A DNA stretch of 64,000 bases from assembly GCA_019639135.1 (NCBI GenBank), contig JAHBSL010000003.1, forward strand, positions 205,719-269,718. The letters are read 5' to 3'. Below the pieces are notes generated by a model. The model did not search any database, was not told where the DNA came from, and saw only the letters and a program-made list of their open reading frames with translations. A program made the position numbers and the translations under genes. Source of the stretch: Acidobacteriota bacterium. GTDB lineage: Bacteria > Acidobacteriota > Blastocatellia > Pyrinomonadales > Pyrinomonadaceae. This document shows positions 32,644-41,580 of the stretch, in pieces (the first letter of the stretch is position 1; the number at the start of each line of letters is the position of its first letter).

Positions 32644-33663
32644 ATGACCAAGCGTTTGACGGAAATGGTCTCCTGTGCGGGTTGAGTGGCCAAACTCGCC
32701 CCCGGCGACCTTGCTCAAGTTTTGAGCAAACTTCCGTTACAACCAACCGAAAATGTGATCGTCGGTTTCGAGAATTCCGACGACGCGGGCGTTTTTCGCC
32801 TTTCGGACGACCTTGCTCTGGTTCAAACGGTCGATTTTTTCACGCCCGTTGCCGATGATCCGGTGATCTATGGTCGCGTGGCAGCGATAAATTCGCTAAA
32901 TGACGTTTACGCGATGGGCGGCCGTCCGGTGACGGCCCTGTCGGTTGTTTGCTATCCGCAGAAAGGTGATTGGGACGTGCTTGGCCAAATACTGCTCGGC
33001 GGGCAGATGGCGATGAACGAGGCCGGTGTGGTGGTCATCGGCGGGCACTCGGTCGATGACCAGGAGATGAAGTTCGGCTATGCGGTAACGGGCTTTGTGC
33101 ATCCGGACAAGGTCGTCACGAACGCCGGAGCGATGCCTGGCGATTCTCTGATCCTGACCAAACCGATCGGGACCGGGACGATCAACACGGCCGTCAAGCG
33201 CGGCGCAGCTAGCGAAGCCGTTATTGAAGCCTGCATCGCGGCGATGACCACATCGGCCGCTGCCGCGTCTAAAGCAATGACGGAGATCGGCGCAAATGGC
33301 TGTACGGATGTTACGGGTTTCGGACTTCTCGGACACGCGTACGAGATGGCAAAGGCGAGCGGTGTTACATTTACAATAGAGTCGTCCGCCGTACCGCTTT
33401 TGCCGGAGACGCTTGAGCTGATCGGGCAGGGAATGCTCACTCGAGGCGATCGCAACAATCGAGCGTATGTCGGTGATACAATCGAGTTTGACGCAGCGGT
33501 CTCGGGCGTGATGCAGAGTGCGCTTTTTGACCCGCAAACGGCGGGCGGCCTGTTGATAAGCCTTCCGGTCGAACGAGCAGACGAATATACGGCGATGGTT
33601 GCCGGTTCTTTCGTTATCGGCCGGGTCGGGCCGCTTGGCTCAAAGCTGATCGAGGTCGTTTAG
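32644..33663 (+). CDS. selD: Selenide, water dikinase SelD, probably selenocysteine-containing
   Basis: A 339-residue enzyme making selenophosphate from selenide and ATP. Starting at ATG 32644, the frame reads MTKRLTEMVSCAG, then an in-frame TGA at 32683-32685, then VAKLAPGDL. In this family the residue after CAG is the catalytic Cys or selenocysteine, so the TGA most likely encodes Sec14, followed by the conserved Lys. A strong AAAGGAGG site precedes ATG 32644. The rest of the protein matches SelD (NSDDAGVF, DFFTPVADDP, INSLNDVYAMGG, GFGLLGHAYEM). A naive start at GTG 32686 would remove the active site. The cell must then have SelA, SelB and tRNA-Sec elsewhere. Confidence 0.9.
32683..32729 (+). 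promoter_or_regulatory. Candidate bacterial SECIS element of selD
   Basis: After the in-frame TGA (32683-32685), TTGCTCAA (32711-32718) and TTGAGCAA (32722-32729) form a perfect 8-bp stem with a GTT loop. The apical loop begins 33 bases after the TGA and has G in its first position, as expected for bacterial SECIS elements that recruit SelB. Confidence 0.65.
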
Positions 33664-33676
33664 CCGGAGTTTTTTT

Positions 33677-34096
33677 GTGCTGTTGTTCATTTTCCAATCT
33701 ATCGGAACGCAGGAGTTGATCCTCATCGGCATCGTCGCGCTCATTTTTCTCGGCCCGCGGAGGTTGCCCGAGTACGCCCGAAAGATCGGCAAGATGATGG
33801 CCGACCTTCGCAACACGGCAGGCGAATTCCGCTCTACCTGGGAACGCGAAGTTGACCTTGAGAATGAGGTCAAGGCCTTTGACCTTGATGCGATCGAGAG
33901 CGAAGCTGAAGCAAAAAAGAAGACCGAGCCGCGGATCGCTCCGTCACGAGAAGCGAATGCCATCCAACCCCCGGCGATAAGAGAGGTGGACGCAAGCTCG
34001 TTTCACCCGGAGACTCAGCCCGCCGAAAAGCCGCCGTCCGAGCCTGCCGAAGACCTCGAAGAAGCGAACGAACTCGACAAACGTAACTGGCTTTGA
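33677..34096 (+). CDS. Sec-independent translocase subunit TatA/TatB
   Basis: A 139-residue protein: an N-terminal membrane helix (about 5-22), the FLGPRRLPE motif at the hinge (TatB-like, with TatA usually having FG-K), an amphipathic helix (about 25-60) and an acidic, Pro-rich C-terminal tail. It forms the Tat receptor or pore with TatC. GTG start at 33677, 13 bases after selD. tatC follows after 30 bases. The Tat-exported flavoprotein lipoprotein further along the window is a likely local client. Confidence 0.9.
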   Translation: MLLFIFQSIGTQELILIGIVALIFLGPRRLPEYARKIGKMMADLRNTAGEFRSTWEREVDLENEVKAFDLDAIESEAEAKKKTEPRIAPSREANAIQPPAIREVDASSFHPETQPAEKPPSEPAEDLEEANELDKRNWL

Positions 34097-34126
34097 ACCG
34101 GCGAGGCACCCGGCCATATCCATTAG

Positions 34127-35185
34127 ATGAAGCAGATCGAGAACAGAATGAACGGGCCGGCGGTCGAAATGTCGTTCCTGGACCATCTGGATGAACTCCG
34201 CAAGCGCATCGTCCGTTCGGTCATCTTCATAATCATTGCCTTCGTCGGCTGCTGGTTCGTTTCGGGAGCGATCTACGATTTTCTCAGTATTCCTGTTCGT
34301 GAGGCGTTGTCCCAGGCGGAACGCCGCGAGCTGCCGGTCGAGGGGCGGACTGGAGAGGAGCGGATACTTCCGCTTTCATCATTGAAGCTCGGCGACAGCG
34401 GACGCTACGTTTTCGACCGTGCGACAACTCTCGGGGTCAGCGTGGTTCAACCCGGAACTTCGGTGCGGGCCGTGGTCGGACAAAATGCCGAAGGCAAGAT
34501 CGGGCTCTTTACCGACGAGCCCATTTACACCATAAACGCGGTTATTCCTGCCGGTGTGCTATTACCGGTCGATCTGGCTCCCGATGCCGTGCCGGCGGTC
34601 GCAGCCGATGAACGGATGATCGTCACGACCGCCCAGGAGCCCTTTACGCTCTACGTAACGGTTTCGCTATATGCGGCGATCGCGATTTCGGTACCGTTTT
34701 TGCTCTTGCAGATCTGGGGTTTCATTTCGCCGGCCCTCTATCAGCACGAAAAGTCTTACGTAACGCCGTTTATTTTGCTCTCTTCCGTCGCTTTCGTTGC
34801 AGGTGCGGCCTTTGCCTACTACATTCTTTTTCCGCCCGCGGCCAGGTATCTTCTCGGGCTAGGGTCGGACTTCAGGCTGTTGCTCAGAGCAACCGACTAC
34901 TTCGATCTGATCACGCTGATAATGCTCGCGATGGGCGTTATCTTTCAGATGCCGGCCATCGCTTACGTGCTCGCCCGCATCGGGCTGATCACTCCGCGGC
35001 TGATGCTCCGAAGCTGGAAGATCGCCTTGGTCGTGATCCTGATCGTTGCCGCCGTCATCTCGCCGACCGGCGACGCGGTAAATCTGGCCCTTTTCGCCTC
35101 GCCGATGATCGCCCTCTATGTGTTTTCCATTTTTATCGCGTGGATATTTGGCAAAGAGCGCCAGCACGACGGCCCGGCCACCTGA
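34127..35185 (+). CDS. tatC: Twin-arginine translocase subunit TatC with a long periplasmic insertion
   Basis: A 352-residue protein; usual TatC is about 240-260 residues. The family start MSFLDHLDELRKR and six helices are present, with the IWGFISPALYQHEK segment before helix 3 and the ISPTGDAVNLAL helix near the C-terminus. Between helix 1 (ending near FVSGAIYDFLSIP) and helix 2 (TLYVTVSLYAAIAI) lies about 90 extra residues (about 65-160) absent from E. coli TatC. That first periplasmic loop would face TatB and the signal peptide. Start ATG 34127 is taken; ATG 34148 and ATG 34169 (MSFLDHL) are possible. Confidence 0.93.
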   Translation: MKQIENRMNGPAVEMSFLDHLDELRKRIVRSVIFIIIAFVGCWFVSGAIYDFLSIPVREALSQAERRELPVEGRTGEERILPLSSLKLGDSGRYVFDRATTLGVSVVQPGTSVRAVVGQNAEGKIGLFTDEPIYTINAVIPAGVLLPVDLAPDAVPAVAADERMIVTTAQEPFTLYVTVSLYAAIAISVPFLLLQIWGFISPALYQHEKSYVTPFILLSSVAFVAGAAFAYYILFPPAARYLLGLGSDFRLLLRATDYFDLITLIMLAMGVIFQMPAIAYVLARIGLITPRLMLRSWKIALVVILIVAAVISPTGDAVNLALFASPMIALYVFSIFIAWIFGKERQHDGPAT

Positions 35186-35330
35186 TCCGCTACCGCAAAA
35201 AGCAACCCCAAATAGGGCTTTGAGCATCTTGAATTAGCAGGGATTACTGTCTAAAATCTAGAGTAGGGAAATTTATCCGTTTCTTCCGGTTGCTTTTGCG
35301 TCTATCGCCTGAAGTTTAGGAGCAGTTTTT

Positions 35331-36968
35331 ATGACGAAGATCTATTTTGTTCGTTTCGTTTTTCTTGCCGCAGCGTTGATGCTGGCGGCGAGCGTCCCGG
35401 TCTCGGCCCAGCGTGATAAGAACGATAAAAATCGTCCGAATCAGGACCCGACCGAGCGTCCGCGCAACGTCAAGCCCGAAATCAAAGAGGCTTACAGGCG
35501 GTGGCTTGACCAGGACGTTCCGTACATCATCACGAAAGAAGAACGCCGTGCGTTCATGGCTCTCCAGACTGATGAGGAACGCGAGAATTTCATCGAGAAC
35601 TTCTGGCGTCGCCGCGATCCCAACCCCGACACGGAAGAGAACGAATTTCGCGAGGAGTATTACGAGCGGATCGCATACGCGAACGAACGCTTCACCTCGG
35701 GCATTCCCGGTTGGCGGACGGACCGCGGCCGGATCTACATTGCCTGGGGCAAGCCGGATTCGATCGAATCCCGTCCCTCCGGCGGTGCCTATGACCGGCC
35801 TGCATATGAAGGTGGCGGAACCACTACCACCTATCCTTTTGAGGTTTGGTTCTATCGTCATCTCGACGGCGTCGGCGACGGTATCGAGATCGAGTTCGTC
35901 GATCCGACCGGAACGGGCGAGTACCGCATTGCCCGCAACGCGAACGAAAAGGACGCGCTATTGATGGTTCCTGGTGCTGGATTGACACTATCAGAGTCAT
36001 TAGGCCTTTCAAGCAAGGGAGATAGAATCTCGGGGATCAACTCAAACAATACTTATACTCGAGAGCAGGATATGCCCTTTAGACGGCTTGAGATCATCAC
36101 TGCTTTACAAAGGCCGCCGGCAGTAAAGTACGGCGATCTGCAGAGCATGGTCGGCGGCGACTCGGGTGTGCTCGATAACAACCCGCTCAACTTCGACCTT
36201 CGCGTTGATTTCTTCCGCCAGTCGGAAGAGCGGGTGGTCGTCACCTTTACGATCCAGACACCGAATCGGGAACTCCAGTTTGAGAATGAAGGCGGCATTC
36301 AGACGGCGAAGTTGAACATCTTTGGTCGCATCACGGCGGTCTCGGGCAAACGCTCAGGCATCTTTGAGGATGCGGTAACGACCTATGCTACACAGGAAGA
36401 ACTTGCGACGATGCGCGACCGCAAGTCGGTTTACCAAAAGGCATATACGCTGACGCCGGGAACCTATAAGGTCGACGTCGTTGTCCGCGATGTAGCGACC
36501 GGCAACCGCGGCATCATCAATCAGGGCTTTACCGTTCCGCGTTACGACGACAAGTTGCTTTCGACCTCGACGCTCGTGCTTGCCTCAACGCTCCGCCCGA
36601 CCGAAGAGCGCGACATCGGCGCAATGTTCGTGATCGGCAATGCGAAGGTCATCCCGAACATCGAAGGCGTTTACAAGAAGGGTCAGGATGTCGGCGTCTA
36701 TATGCAGGTTTACAATGCCGGCATCGACCAGACGACACTCCGCCCGGCAGTTGATGTCGAGTATGTTCTGACCAAGAACGGCAAGGAAGTGCTTCGCCAG
36801 CCCGAGAATTGGGAAGGGCTCTCCGATTCGGGACAGCGGCTGACGCTTGCAAGGCTCTTGCCGACCGGCTTCCTCGACACCGGCGAGTACGAGATTAAGG
36901 TTATGACCCGTGACAAGGTCAGCCAGCAGGTCGTCGAGAACAAGGGCAAGTTCCGCATTGTCGATTAA
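35331..36968 (+). CDS. GWxTD domain-containing secreted protein
   Basis: A 545-residue exported protein with a signal peptide (MTKIYFVRFVFLAAALMLAA, cleaved near VSAQ). The GWxTD domain covers about residues 50-205, with GWRTDRGRIYIAWG at 127-140 and the preceding ERENFIENFWRRRDPNP helix. The C-terminal half looks beta-rich (TLTPGTYKVDVVVRD, GEYEIKVMTRDK), possibly Ig-like. The family is typical of Acidobacteriota and some Bacteroidota; its function is unknown. It stands alone, with a terminator-like hairpin downstream. Confidence 0.92.
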   Translation: MTKIYFVRFVFLAAALMLAASVPVSAQRDKNDKNRPNQDPTERPRNVKPEIKEAYRRWLDQDVPYIITKEERRAFMALQTDEERENFIENFWRRRDPNPDTEENEFREEYYERIAYANERFTSGIPGWRTDRGRIYIAWGKPDSIESRPSGGAYDRPAYEGGGTTTTYPFEVWFYRHLDGVGDGIEIEFVDPTGTGEYRIARNANEKDALLMVPGAGLTLSESLGLSSKGDRISGINSNNTYTREQDMPFRRLEIITALQRPPAVKYGDLQSMVGGDSGVLDNNPLNFDLRVDFFRQSEERVVVTFTIQTPNRELQFENEGGIQTAKLNIFGRITAVSGKRSGIFEDAVTTYATQEELATMRDRKSVYQKAYTLTPGTYKVDVVVRDVATGNRGIINQGFTVPRYDDKLLSTSTLVLASTLRPTEERDIGAMFVIGNAKVIPNIEGVYKKGQDVGVYMQVYNAGIDQTTLRPAVDVEYVLTKNGKEVLRQPENWEGLSDSGQRLTLARLLPTGFLDTGEYEIKVMTRDKVSQQVVENKGKFRIVD

Positions 36969-36995
36969 CGACGCGGGCTTCATCGAAAGAGCGAG

Positions 36996-37029
36996 CGGCT
37001 CCGGAAATTTCCGGGGCCGTTCTCTATTT
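36996..37029 (+). terminator. Probable terminator after the GWxTD gene
   Basis: CGGCTCCGGAAA (36996-37007) pairs with TTTCCGGGGCCG (37008-37019), with one G-T pair, followed by TTCTCTATTT. Confidence 0.65.
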
Positions 37030-37184
37030 CCGGCAGCGATGCCGGGCGTTGGTGACAATCACGGCATAATGGGTTATATTTCTCTACGAATTGATTGTGG
37101 CGAAAACTCACACCGCCCGAATTCGAATAATATTTTGTCGGCAGCCGACCGGACGGAAGCCGCACCGCCCGTGCAAAAACCCTG

Positions 37185-37577
37185 ATGATCGTCGGAACGG
37201 AATGGCTCATCGAAGCTGAAGGATGCGATCCCGAACGCTTGAGAGACGAAGCTTTGCTTCGCGGAGTGCTTGGGCGCGTTCTTGCCGATCTTGACCTCAA
37301 GAGCATCGGCAGCGTTTGGCATAAATTTCCCGGCGAAGGCGGCGTAACGGGCTTGATCGCCTTGACGGAGTCGCACCTTGCCTGCCACACCTATCCCGAA
37401 TACGGAACCGCAACATTCAACCTATATTGCTGCCGGACGCGTCCCGAGTGGAACTGGGTGACCGAGCTGAAGGATTCGCTCGCGGCCGCGAGTGTAATGA
37501 TCACCAGGTTCGAACGCGGCACCGCCAGTGACGAAAGCAGCTACCCGATGACGCGAACAGCCGGAGGTGCCGAATGA
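37185..37577 (+). CDS. speD: S-adenosylmethionine decarboxylase proenzyme (class 1b)
   Basis: A 130-residue pyruvoyl enzyme that makes decarboxylated SAM, the aminopropyl donor for spermidine. The self-cleavage site lies in TESHLACHTYPE, where cleavage before Ser generates the pyruvoyl group, with the catalytic His in the same motif and Cys residues in LYCCR. Length matches the short bacterial SpeD (B. subtilis type, about 126). Its stop overlaps the next gene by ATGA, so it is coupled to the DUF4178 gene. A membrane-fused spermidine synthase lies 2.4 kb downstream on the same strand, making the two polyamine steps part of one cluster. Confidence 0.93.
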   Translation: MIVGTEWLIEAEGCDPERLRDEALLRGVLGRVLADLDLKSIGSVWHKFPGEGGVTGLIALTESHLACHTYPEYGTATFNLYCCRTRPEWNWVTELKDSLAAASVMITRFERGTASDESSYPMTRTAGGAE

Positions 37578-39505
37578 GCGTGCTTGCCGCGAGCTGCCCT
37601 TCGTGTGCCGCCCCGATTGAGTTCAAAAAGGGCTCGACCCTGGTGCTCGTTTGCCCGTATTGCCGCTCGGCAGTGGCACGTACCGACCGAACTCTTGAGG
37701 ACCTCGGCAAGGTGGCGGAGATCGCCGATTCGCAATCGCCCCTCAAGCTCGGCCTCAAAGGCGAATTCAAAGGCAACAGATTCGAGCTGACCGGACGTGC
37801 CCAGCTCAGGCACGAGCTTGGCGGTTACTGGGACGAGTGGTACGCGACATTCTCGAACGGCTGGGTCGGTTGGCTTGCCGAGGCGCAGGGGCGTTTTTAC
37901 ATGACGTTCTTTCAACCGATCCCTACGGGAACGGCCCTGCCCGGGTTCGATGAGATCGAGGTCGGCAAATACGTGCCACAGATCCCCTCGGACGGGCCGC
38001 TGATGGTACTCGAAAAAGGCGTTGCGACGGCCGTTGCGGCCGATGGCGAGATACCGTATCAGCTAGTACCCAATGAGCAGTCGCGGTATGCCGACCTCAG
38101 CGGTACCGGCGACCAGTTCGCGACAATCGACTACAGTATGTCGCCGCCGTGGGTCTTTCTCGGGAAGCAGGTAAAGCTCGAAGAGATCGGCCTCGGCGAT
38201 GCCCGGCCTGCTCAGCGAGAGGCACGCCGGACGACCGCCGCGGGCATGGGCTGCCCGAATTGCGGAGGCCCGCTTTCGCTCACCGCACCGGACAAGGCGG
38301 AACGCGTCACCTGCCCGAACTGCTCGTCGCTGCTCGACGTAAACCAAGGAAACCTCAAATACTTCAAGGCCCTAGAACCCTGCCCGACTTCCGATCAGTT
38401 TCTGCTCAAGGTCGGACAGGAAGGAACATTCCCCGGCGATGTGAAGTTTCGCATCATCGGCCGGATGGTCCGCAGCGTCACCATTGACGGCACGACCTAT
38501 TATTGGCACGAGTACCTGCTCTATAACCCGATGGTCGGCTTCCGCTGGCTTGTCCATTCGGACAACCACTGGAACTTTGTTGAGCCCGTTAATCCGGCCG
38601 AGGTCGAAATGCCGGCCGTGATCGGCGCAGGTGCCCGGGCCGGATACAACGGCCATACATTCAAGATATTTCAGGATGCGCCCGCCTCGGTCCGCTATGT
38701 TGACGGCGAATTCTATTGGCGGGTCGAGCAGGGCGAGACAGTCCGTGCGGTCGATTACGTTGCCGCACCGTTGATGCTTTCGCAGGAAATGACGCCGGGC
38801 GAGATGAACTGGTCTGCGGGCGTCTATATGACGAACGATGAGATCGAGAAGATCTTCGGCGTCTCGGGCCTGCCGCGTCCATGGGGCGTCGCACCCAATC
38901 AACCGTTCAATGCCTCCTGGTACTACACCTGGGGAGCAATTCCGCTGCTGCTATTGGTGATCGTCGGTATCTTTATGCTGCCGCTGACCGGAAATACCAC
39001 GACCGTGCTGAGCCAGCGGATGGAGCTTCCGCCGATGGCGAACGCGACCCAGCCGCAGGCCGTTTTCAGCCAGCAGTTCGAACTCAAGGCAAACCGCAAT
39101 GTTCGCATTCGTGCCAATGCTCCGGTCAGCAATTCCTGGGCAGACCTCGACGTTGACCTGATCAACGACCAGAGCCAGGAGGTCGAATCGGTGAATGTCC
39201 CTATCGAATATTACAGCGGGACCGACAGCGACGGTGCATGGACGGAGGGTAATCAGACGGAGGACGCGACCGTCTCGTCGTTGCCGGCCGGGAAATACAC
39301 GCTCCGGGTCGAAGGCACCTGGCAGAACTGGCAGCAATCGATGCCCGTTACGGTCAGCGTTACGCAAGGCGTCAATCGCGGCGTCAATTTCTTTTGTGCC
39401 TTTCTGGTGCTCCTCATCGTCCCGGTGATCGGGCTTATCAGGAAGGTCAGCTTCGAGTCGCGTCGCTGGAGCGAGAGCATGTTCAGCTCAAGCGGCGGCG
39501 AGTGA
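37574..39505 (+). CDS. DUF4178 membrane protein with two zinc ribbons
   Basis: A 643-residue protein. It has a first CPSC/CPYC zinc ribbon (residues about 8-35), a DUF4178 domain (about 55-200), a second CPNC/CPNC ribbon (about 225-255), a second DUF4178 domain (about 270-420), a membrane helix near 455-475, a periplasmic beta-type domain and a second helix near 610-630 (FFCAFLVLLIVPVIGLI). Function unknown, but DUF4178, DUF350 and polyamine genes recur together in bacteria. The ATG overlaps the speD stop by 4 bases. Confidence 0.88.
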   Translation: MSVLAASCPSCAAPIEFKKGSTLVLVCPYCRSAVARTDRTLEDLGKVAEIADSQSPLKLGLKGEFKGNRFELTGRAQLRHELGGYWDEWYATFSNGWVGWLAEAQGRFYMTFFQPIPTGTALPGFDEIEVGKYVPQIPSDGPLMVLEKGVATAVAADGEIPYQLVPNEQSRYADLSGTGDQFATIDYSMSPPWVFLGKQVKLEEIGLGDARPAQREARRTTAAGMGCPNCGGPLSLTAPDKAERVTCPNCSSLLDVNQGNLKYFKALEPCPTSDQFLLKVGQEGTFPGDVKFRIIGRMVRSVTIDGTTYYWHEYLLYNPMVGFRWLVHSDNHWNFVEPVNPAEVEMPAVIGAGARAGYNGHTFKIFQDAPASVRYVDGEFYWRVEQGETVRAVDYVAAPLMLSQEMTPGEMNWSAGVYMTNDEIEKIFGVSGLPRPWGVAPNQPFNASWYYTWGAIPLLLLVIVGIFMLPLTGNTTTVLSQRMELPPMANATQPQAVFSQQFELKANRNVRIRANAPVSNSWADLDVDLINDQSQEVESVNVPIEYYSGTDSDGAWTEGNQTEDATVSSLPAGKYTLRVEGTWQNWQQSMPVTVSVTQGVNRGVNFFCAFLVLLIVPVIGLIRKVSFESRRWSESMFSSSGGE

Positions 39506-39518
39506 ATCGGTGAGTCAT

Positions 39519-39668
39519 ATGGCAAAGATTCTTTATCTGATATTCGGTATGTTCGTGCTGGTGCTTTACACGTCGGCAGCTTGGTTCGGTTGGGAGCTTG
39601 CCAATTCGGGCAGCAAATCGCGGCTCGGCGTGCCGTTCTTTTATTCTGGATTTCGTGGAGGAAAATAG
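39519..39668 (+). CDS. 49-residue single-helix membrane protein
   Basis: A very small protein starting at ATG 39519: one membrane helix (about residues 4-24, ILYLIFGMFVLVLYTSAAWFG) and a short basic tail ending FYSGFRGGK. It sits 13 bases after the DUF4178 gene and its stop codon directly abuts the next ATG. Its last codons (GGAGGAAAATAG) form the ribosome site of the DUF350 gene. Function unknown; the tight packing supports a real gene. Confidence 0.7.
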   Translation: MAKILYLIFGMFVLVLYTSAAWFGWELANSGSKSRLGVPFFYSGFRGGK

Positions 39669-39923
39669 ATGTTGATGAAATTGGCCGGCGCGAGCTTGCC
39701 GGGCTTTGTCGTACGCTTCGATCAATTGGCAGAGATACTTGTCACGACACTTATCTTTGTTGTGCTCGGGCTTGTGTTCTTTACCATCGCATACTTTATT
39801 TTGAGCCGCATTTTCGATATTCATCATGAGATCGAAGAGGATCACAACACGGCGCTTGGCATTATCATCGGCTCTATCATGATCGGTATTGCGATCATCA
39901 TCGCGGCGGCCATCCATGGCTGA
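39669..39923 (+). CDS. DUF350 membrane protein
   Basis: An 84-residue protein with two membrane helices (about 23-48 and 62-82) joined by a charged loop (DIHHEIEEDHNTALG), the family pattern of E. coli YjfL. YjfL is encoded next to a glutathionylspermidine-synthase-like ATP-grasp protein (YjfC), so a link with polyamine chemistry is known from other genomes. GGAGG precedes the ATG at 7 bases. Part of the speD-DUF4178-DUF350-speE run. Confidence 0.9.
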   Translation: MLMKLAGASLPGFVVRFDQLAEILVTTLIFVVLGLVFFTIAYFILSRIFDIHHEIEEDHNTALGIIIGSIMIGIAIIIAAAIHG

Positions 39924-40004
39924 TAGTTCGACCGCGGGGGTCCGAACAGGTAACGAGCCTGAGAATTCGTTAAAGTAGTTTTGGAAATCCTGTTTGGATC
40001 TTGA

Positions 40005-41525
40005 ATGAAGAGAATACCGCTACTTTTCTTGAACGTAGTCATCATAGCGACCTGCGGGCTGATCTACGAACTTCTTGCCGCGACGGTCTCAAGCTACGTC
40101 CTCGGCGATTCGGTCACACAGTTTTCACTCATCATCGGCATCTACCTGTTTGCCATGGGCGTCGGCTCATGGCTTTCGGGTTTTTTGGAGAAAGAGCTTG
40201 CGCGGAAATTTGTCGAGATAGAGCTTGCCGTCGCGTTGATCGGCGGGTTTTCGGCACCGCTGCTCTTTCTTACCTTCGCGAACGTTTCCTATTTCGCCGT
40301 CATTCTCTATTCGATGGTGTTCATCATCGGCGCGCTCGTCGGGCTTGAGATACCGCTGCTGATGCGGATATTGAAAGACGAGCTCGACTTTAAGGACCTT
40401 GTCTCGCGGGTGCTTGCGTTGGATTATGTCGGTGCACTCGTCGCAGCTCTGCTTTTCCCGATCTTCCTTGTCCCGAAGCTAGGGCTGAACCGCACCTCGC
40501 TCCTCTTCGGGATGCTCAATGCGGCTGTCGGGCTTTGGGGCACGTGGCTGCTTGAACCGCTGATCCGCCGCCGGTTGACGCTGCTTCGTGTCAAAGGTTT
40601 CGTCGTGCTCGTCCTGCTCGCGATCGCGTTCATCAAGGCCGAGTCGCTGACGACCATGGCCGAGGACGCACTGTTTCCCGATCAGATCGTTTACGCCAAA
40701 AGCTCTCCGTATCAACGTATCGTCGTCACCCGCGGAAAGCTCGGGCATTCGCTTTTCCTCAATGGCAATCTGCAGTTCAATTCCTTTGACGAATACCGCT
40801 ACCACGAAGCTTTGGTTCACCCGGCGTTTGCGGCATTTGAAGGCGAGCCGCGGCGGGTGCTTGTGCTCGGCGGCGGCGACGGCCTTGCCGTTCGCGAGAT
40901 CCTGAAGTATCCATCGGTCGAGAGCGTTACGCTGGTCGATCTTGATCCGCTGATGACGGGCCTTTCGAAAGAGCTTCCGGCACTTGCGGAGCTCAACCGC
41001 AATGCGATGGATGACCCGCGTGTCACCGTGATAAATGCCGATGCGTTCGTATGGCTTGATGACGTTGAGTCGCCGCCCTTTGACATCGCCATCGTAGATT
41101 TTCCCGACCCGAACAACTTCGCCCTCGGTAAGCTTTACTCGACCCGCTTCTATAAACTGCTCCGCGAACGGCTGCAGCCCGAAGCGTCCGTGGTGATCCA
41201 ATGCACCTCGCCGCTCTACGCACGCAAGTCCTTTTGGTCGATCATCAAAACTCTCGAGGCCTCGGGCTTTACGGTCAAGCCATTTCAAACGACCGTCCCA
41301 AGCTTCGGCGTTTGGGGCTACGCACTAGCCAAAATGCAGCCCTTTGAAAAGCCCGGCGAGCTTCGCAGCGGCATTGAACTAAAATTCCTGAACCCAACAT
41401 CCTTTCCGTCGCTCTTCGATTTCCCGGCCGACATGACGATGCCCGCGGAAGAGATCGAGATCAATCGGCTCGACAACCAGGCACTCGTCCGGTACTACGA
41501 AACAGAATGGCGCAGGTTTGAATAG
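40005..41525 (+). CDS. speE: Membrane-fused polyamine aminopropyltransferase (spermidine synthase)
   Basis: A 506-residue protein. Residues 1-215 form six to seven membrane helices. From about 220 comes the spermidine synthase domain: YQRIVVTR, the LNGNLQFNSFDEYRYHEALVHP segment, the SAM-site VLVLGGGDGLAVREIL, the VTLVDLDP acidic strand and the catalytic loop DFPDPN. It should transfer aminopropyl from decarboxylated SAM (made by SpeD) to an amine at the membrane. The domain order is typical of bacterial membrane SpeE fusions. An 81-base gap separates it from the DUF350 gene. Confidence 0.93.
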   Translation: MKRIPLLFLNVVIIATCGLIYELLAATVSSYVLGDSVTQFSLIIGIYLFAMGVGSWLSGFLEKELARKFVEIELAVALIGGFSAPLLFLTFANVSYFAVILYSMVFIIGALVGLEIPLLMRILKDELDFKDLVSRVLALDYVGALVAALLFPIFLVPKLGLNRTSLLFGMLNAAVGLWGTWLLEPLIRRRLTLLRVKGFVVLVLLAIAFIKAESLTTMAEDALFPDQIVYAKSSPYQRIVVTRGKLGHSLFLNGNLQFNSFDEYRYHEALVHPAFAAFEGEPRRVLVLGGGDGLAVREILKYPSVESVTLVDLDPLMTGLSKELPALAELNRNAMDDPRVTVINADAFVWLDDVESPPFDIAIVDFPDPNNFALGKLYSTRFYKLLRERLQPEASVVIQCTSPLYARKSFWSIIKTLEASGFTVKPFQTTVPSFGVWGYALAKMQPFEKPGELRSGIELKFLNPTSFPSLFDFPADMTMPAEEIEINRLDNQALVRYYETEWRRFE

Positions 41526-41542
41526 GTGTGGTAAAAGCACAT

Positions 41543-41580
41543 ATTCCGGATTAAGTAATAAGAGATAAGTGAAAAGTAAT
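41543..41580 (+). repeat. Left inverted repeat flanking the four-helix-bundle gene
   Basis: A 38-base AT-rich arm (beginning ATTCCGGATTAAG, ending GAAAAGTAAT) that ends right at the ATG at 41581. Its reverse complement matches 41931-41967 at about 29 of 38 positions. Confidence 0.75.

Noticed and set aside
32686..33663. SelD starting at GTG 32686
   Set aside because: It has no ribosome site and loses the catalytic loop; the in-frame TGA just upstream with the CAG motif and the ATG at 32644 explain the data better.
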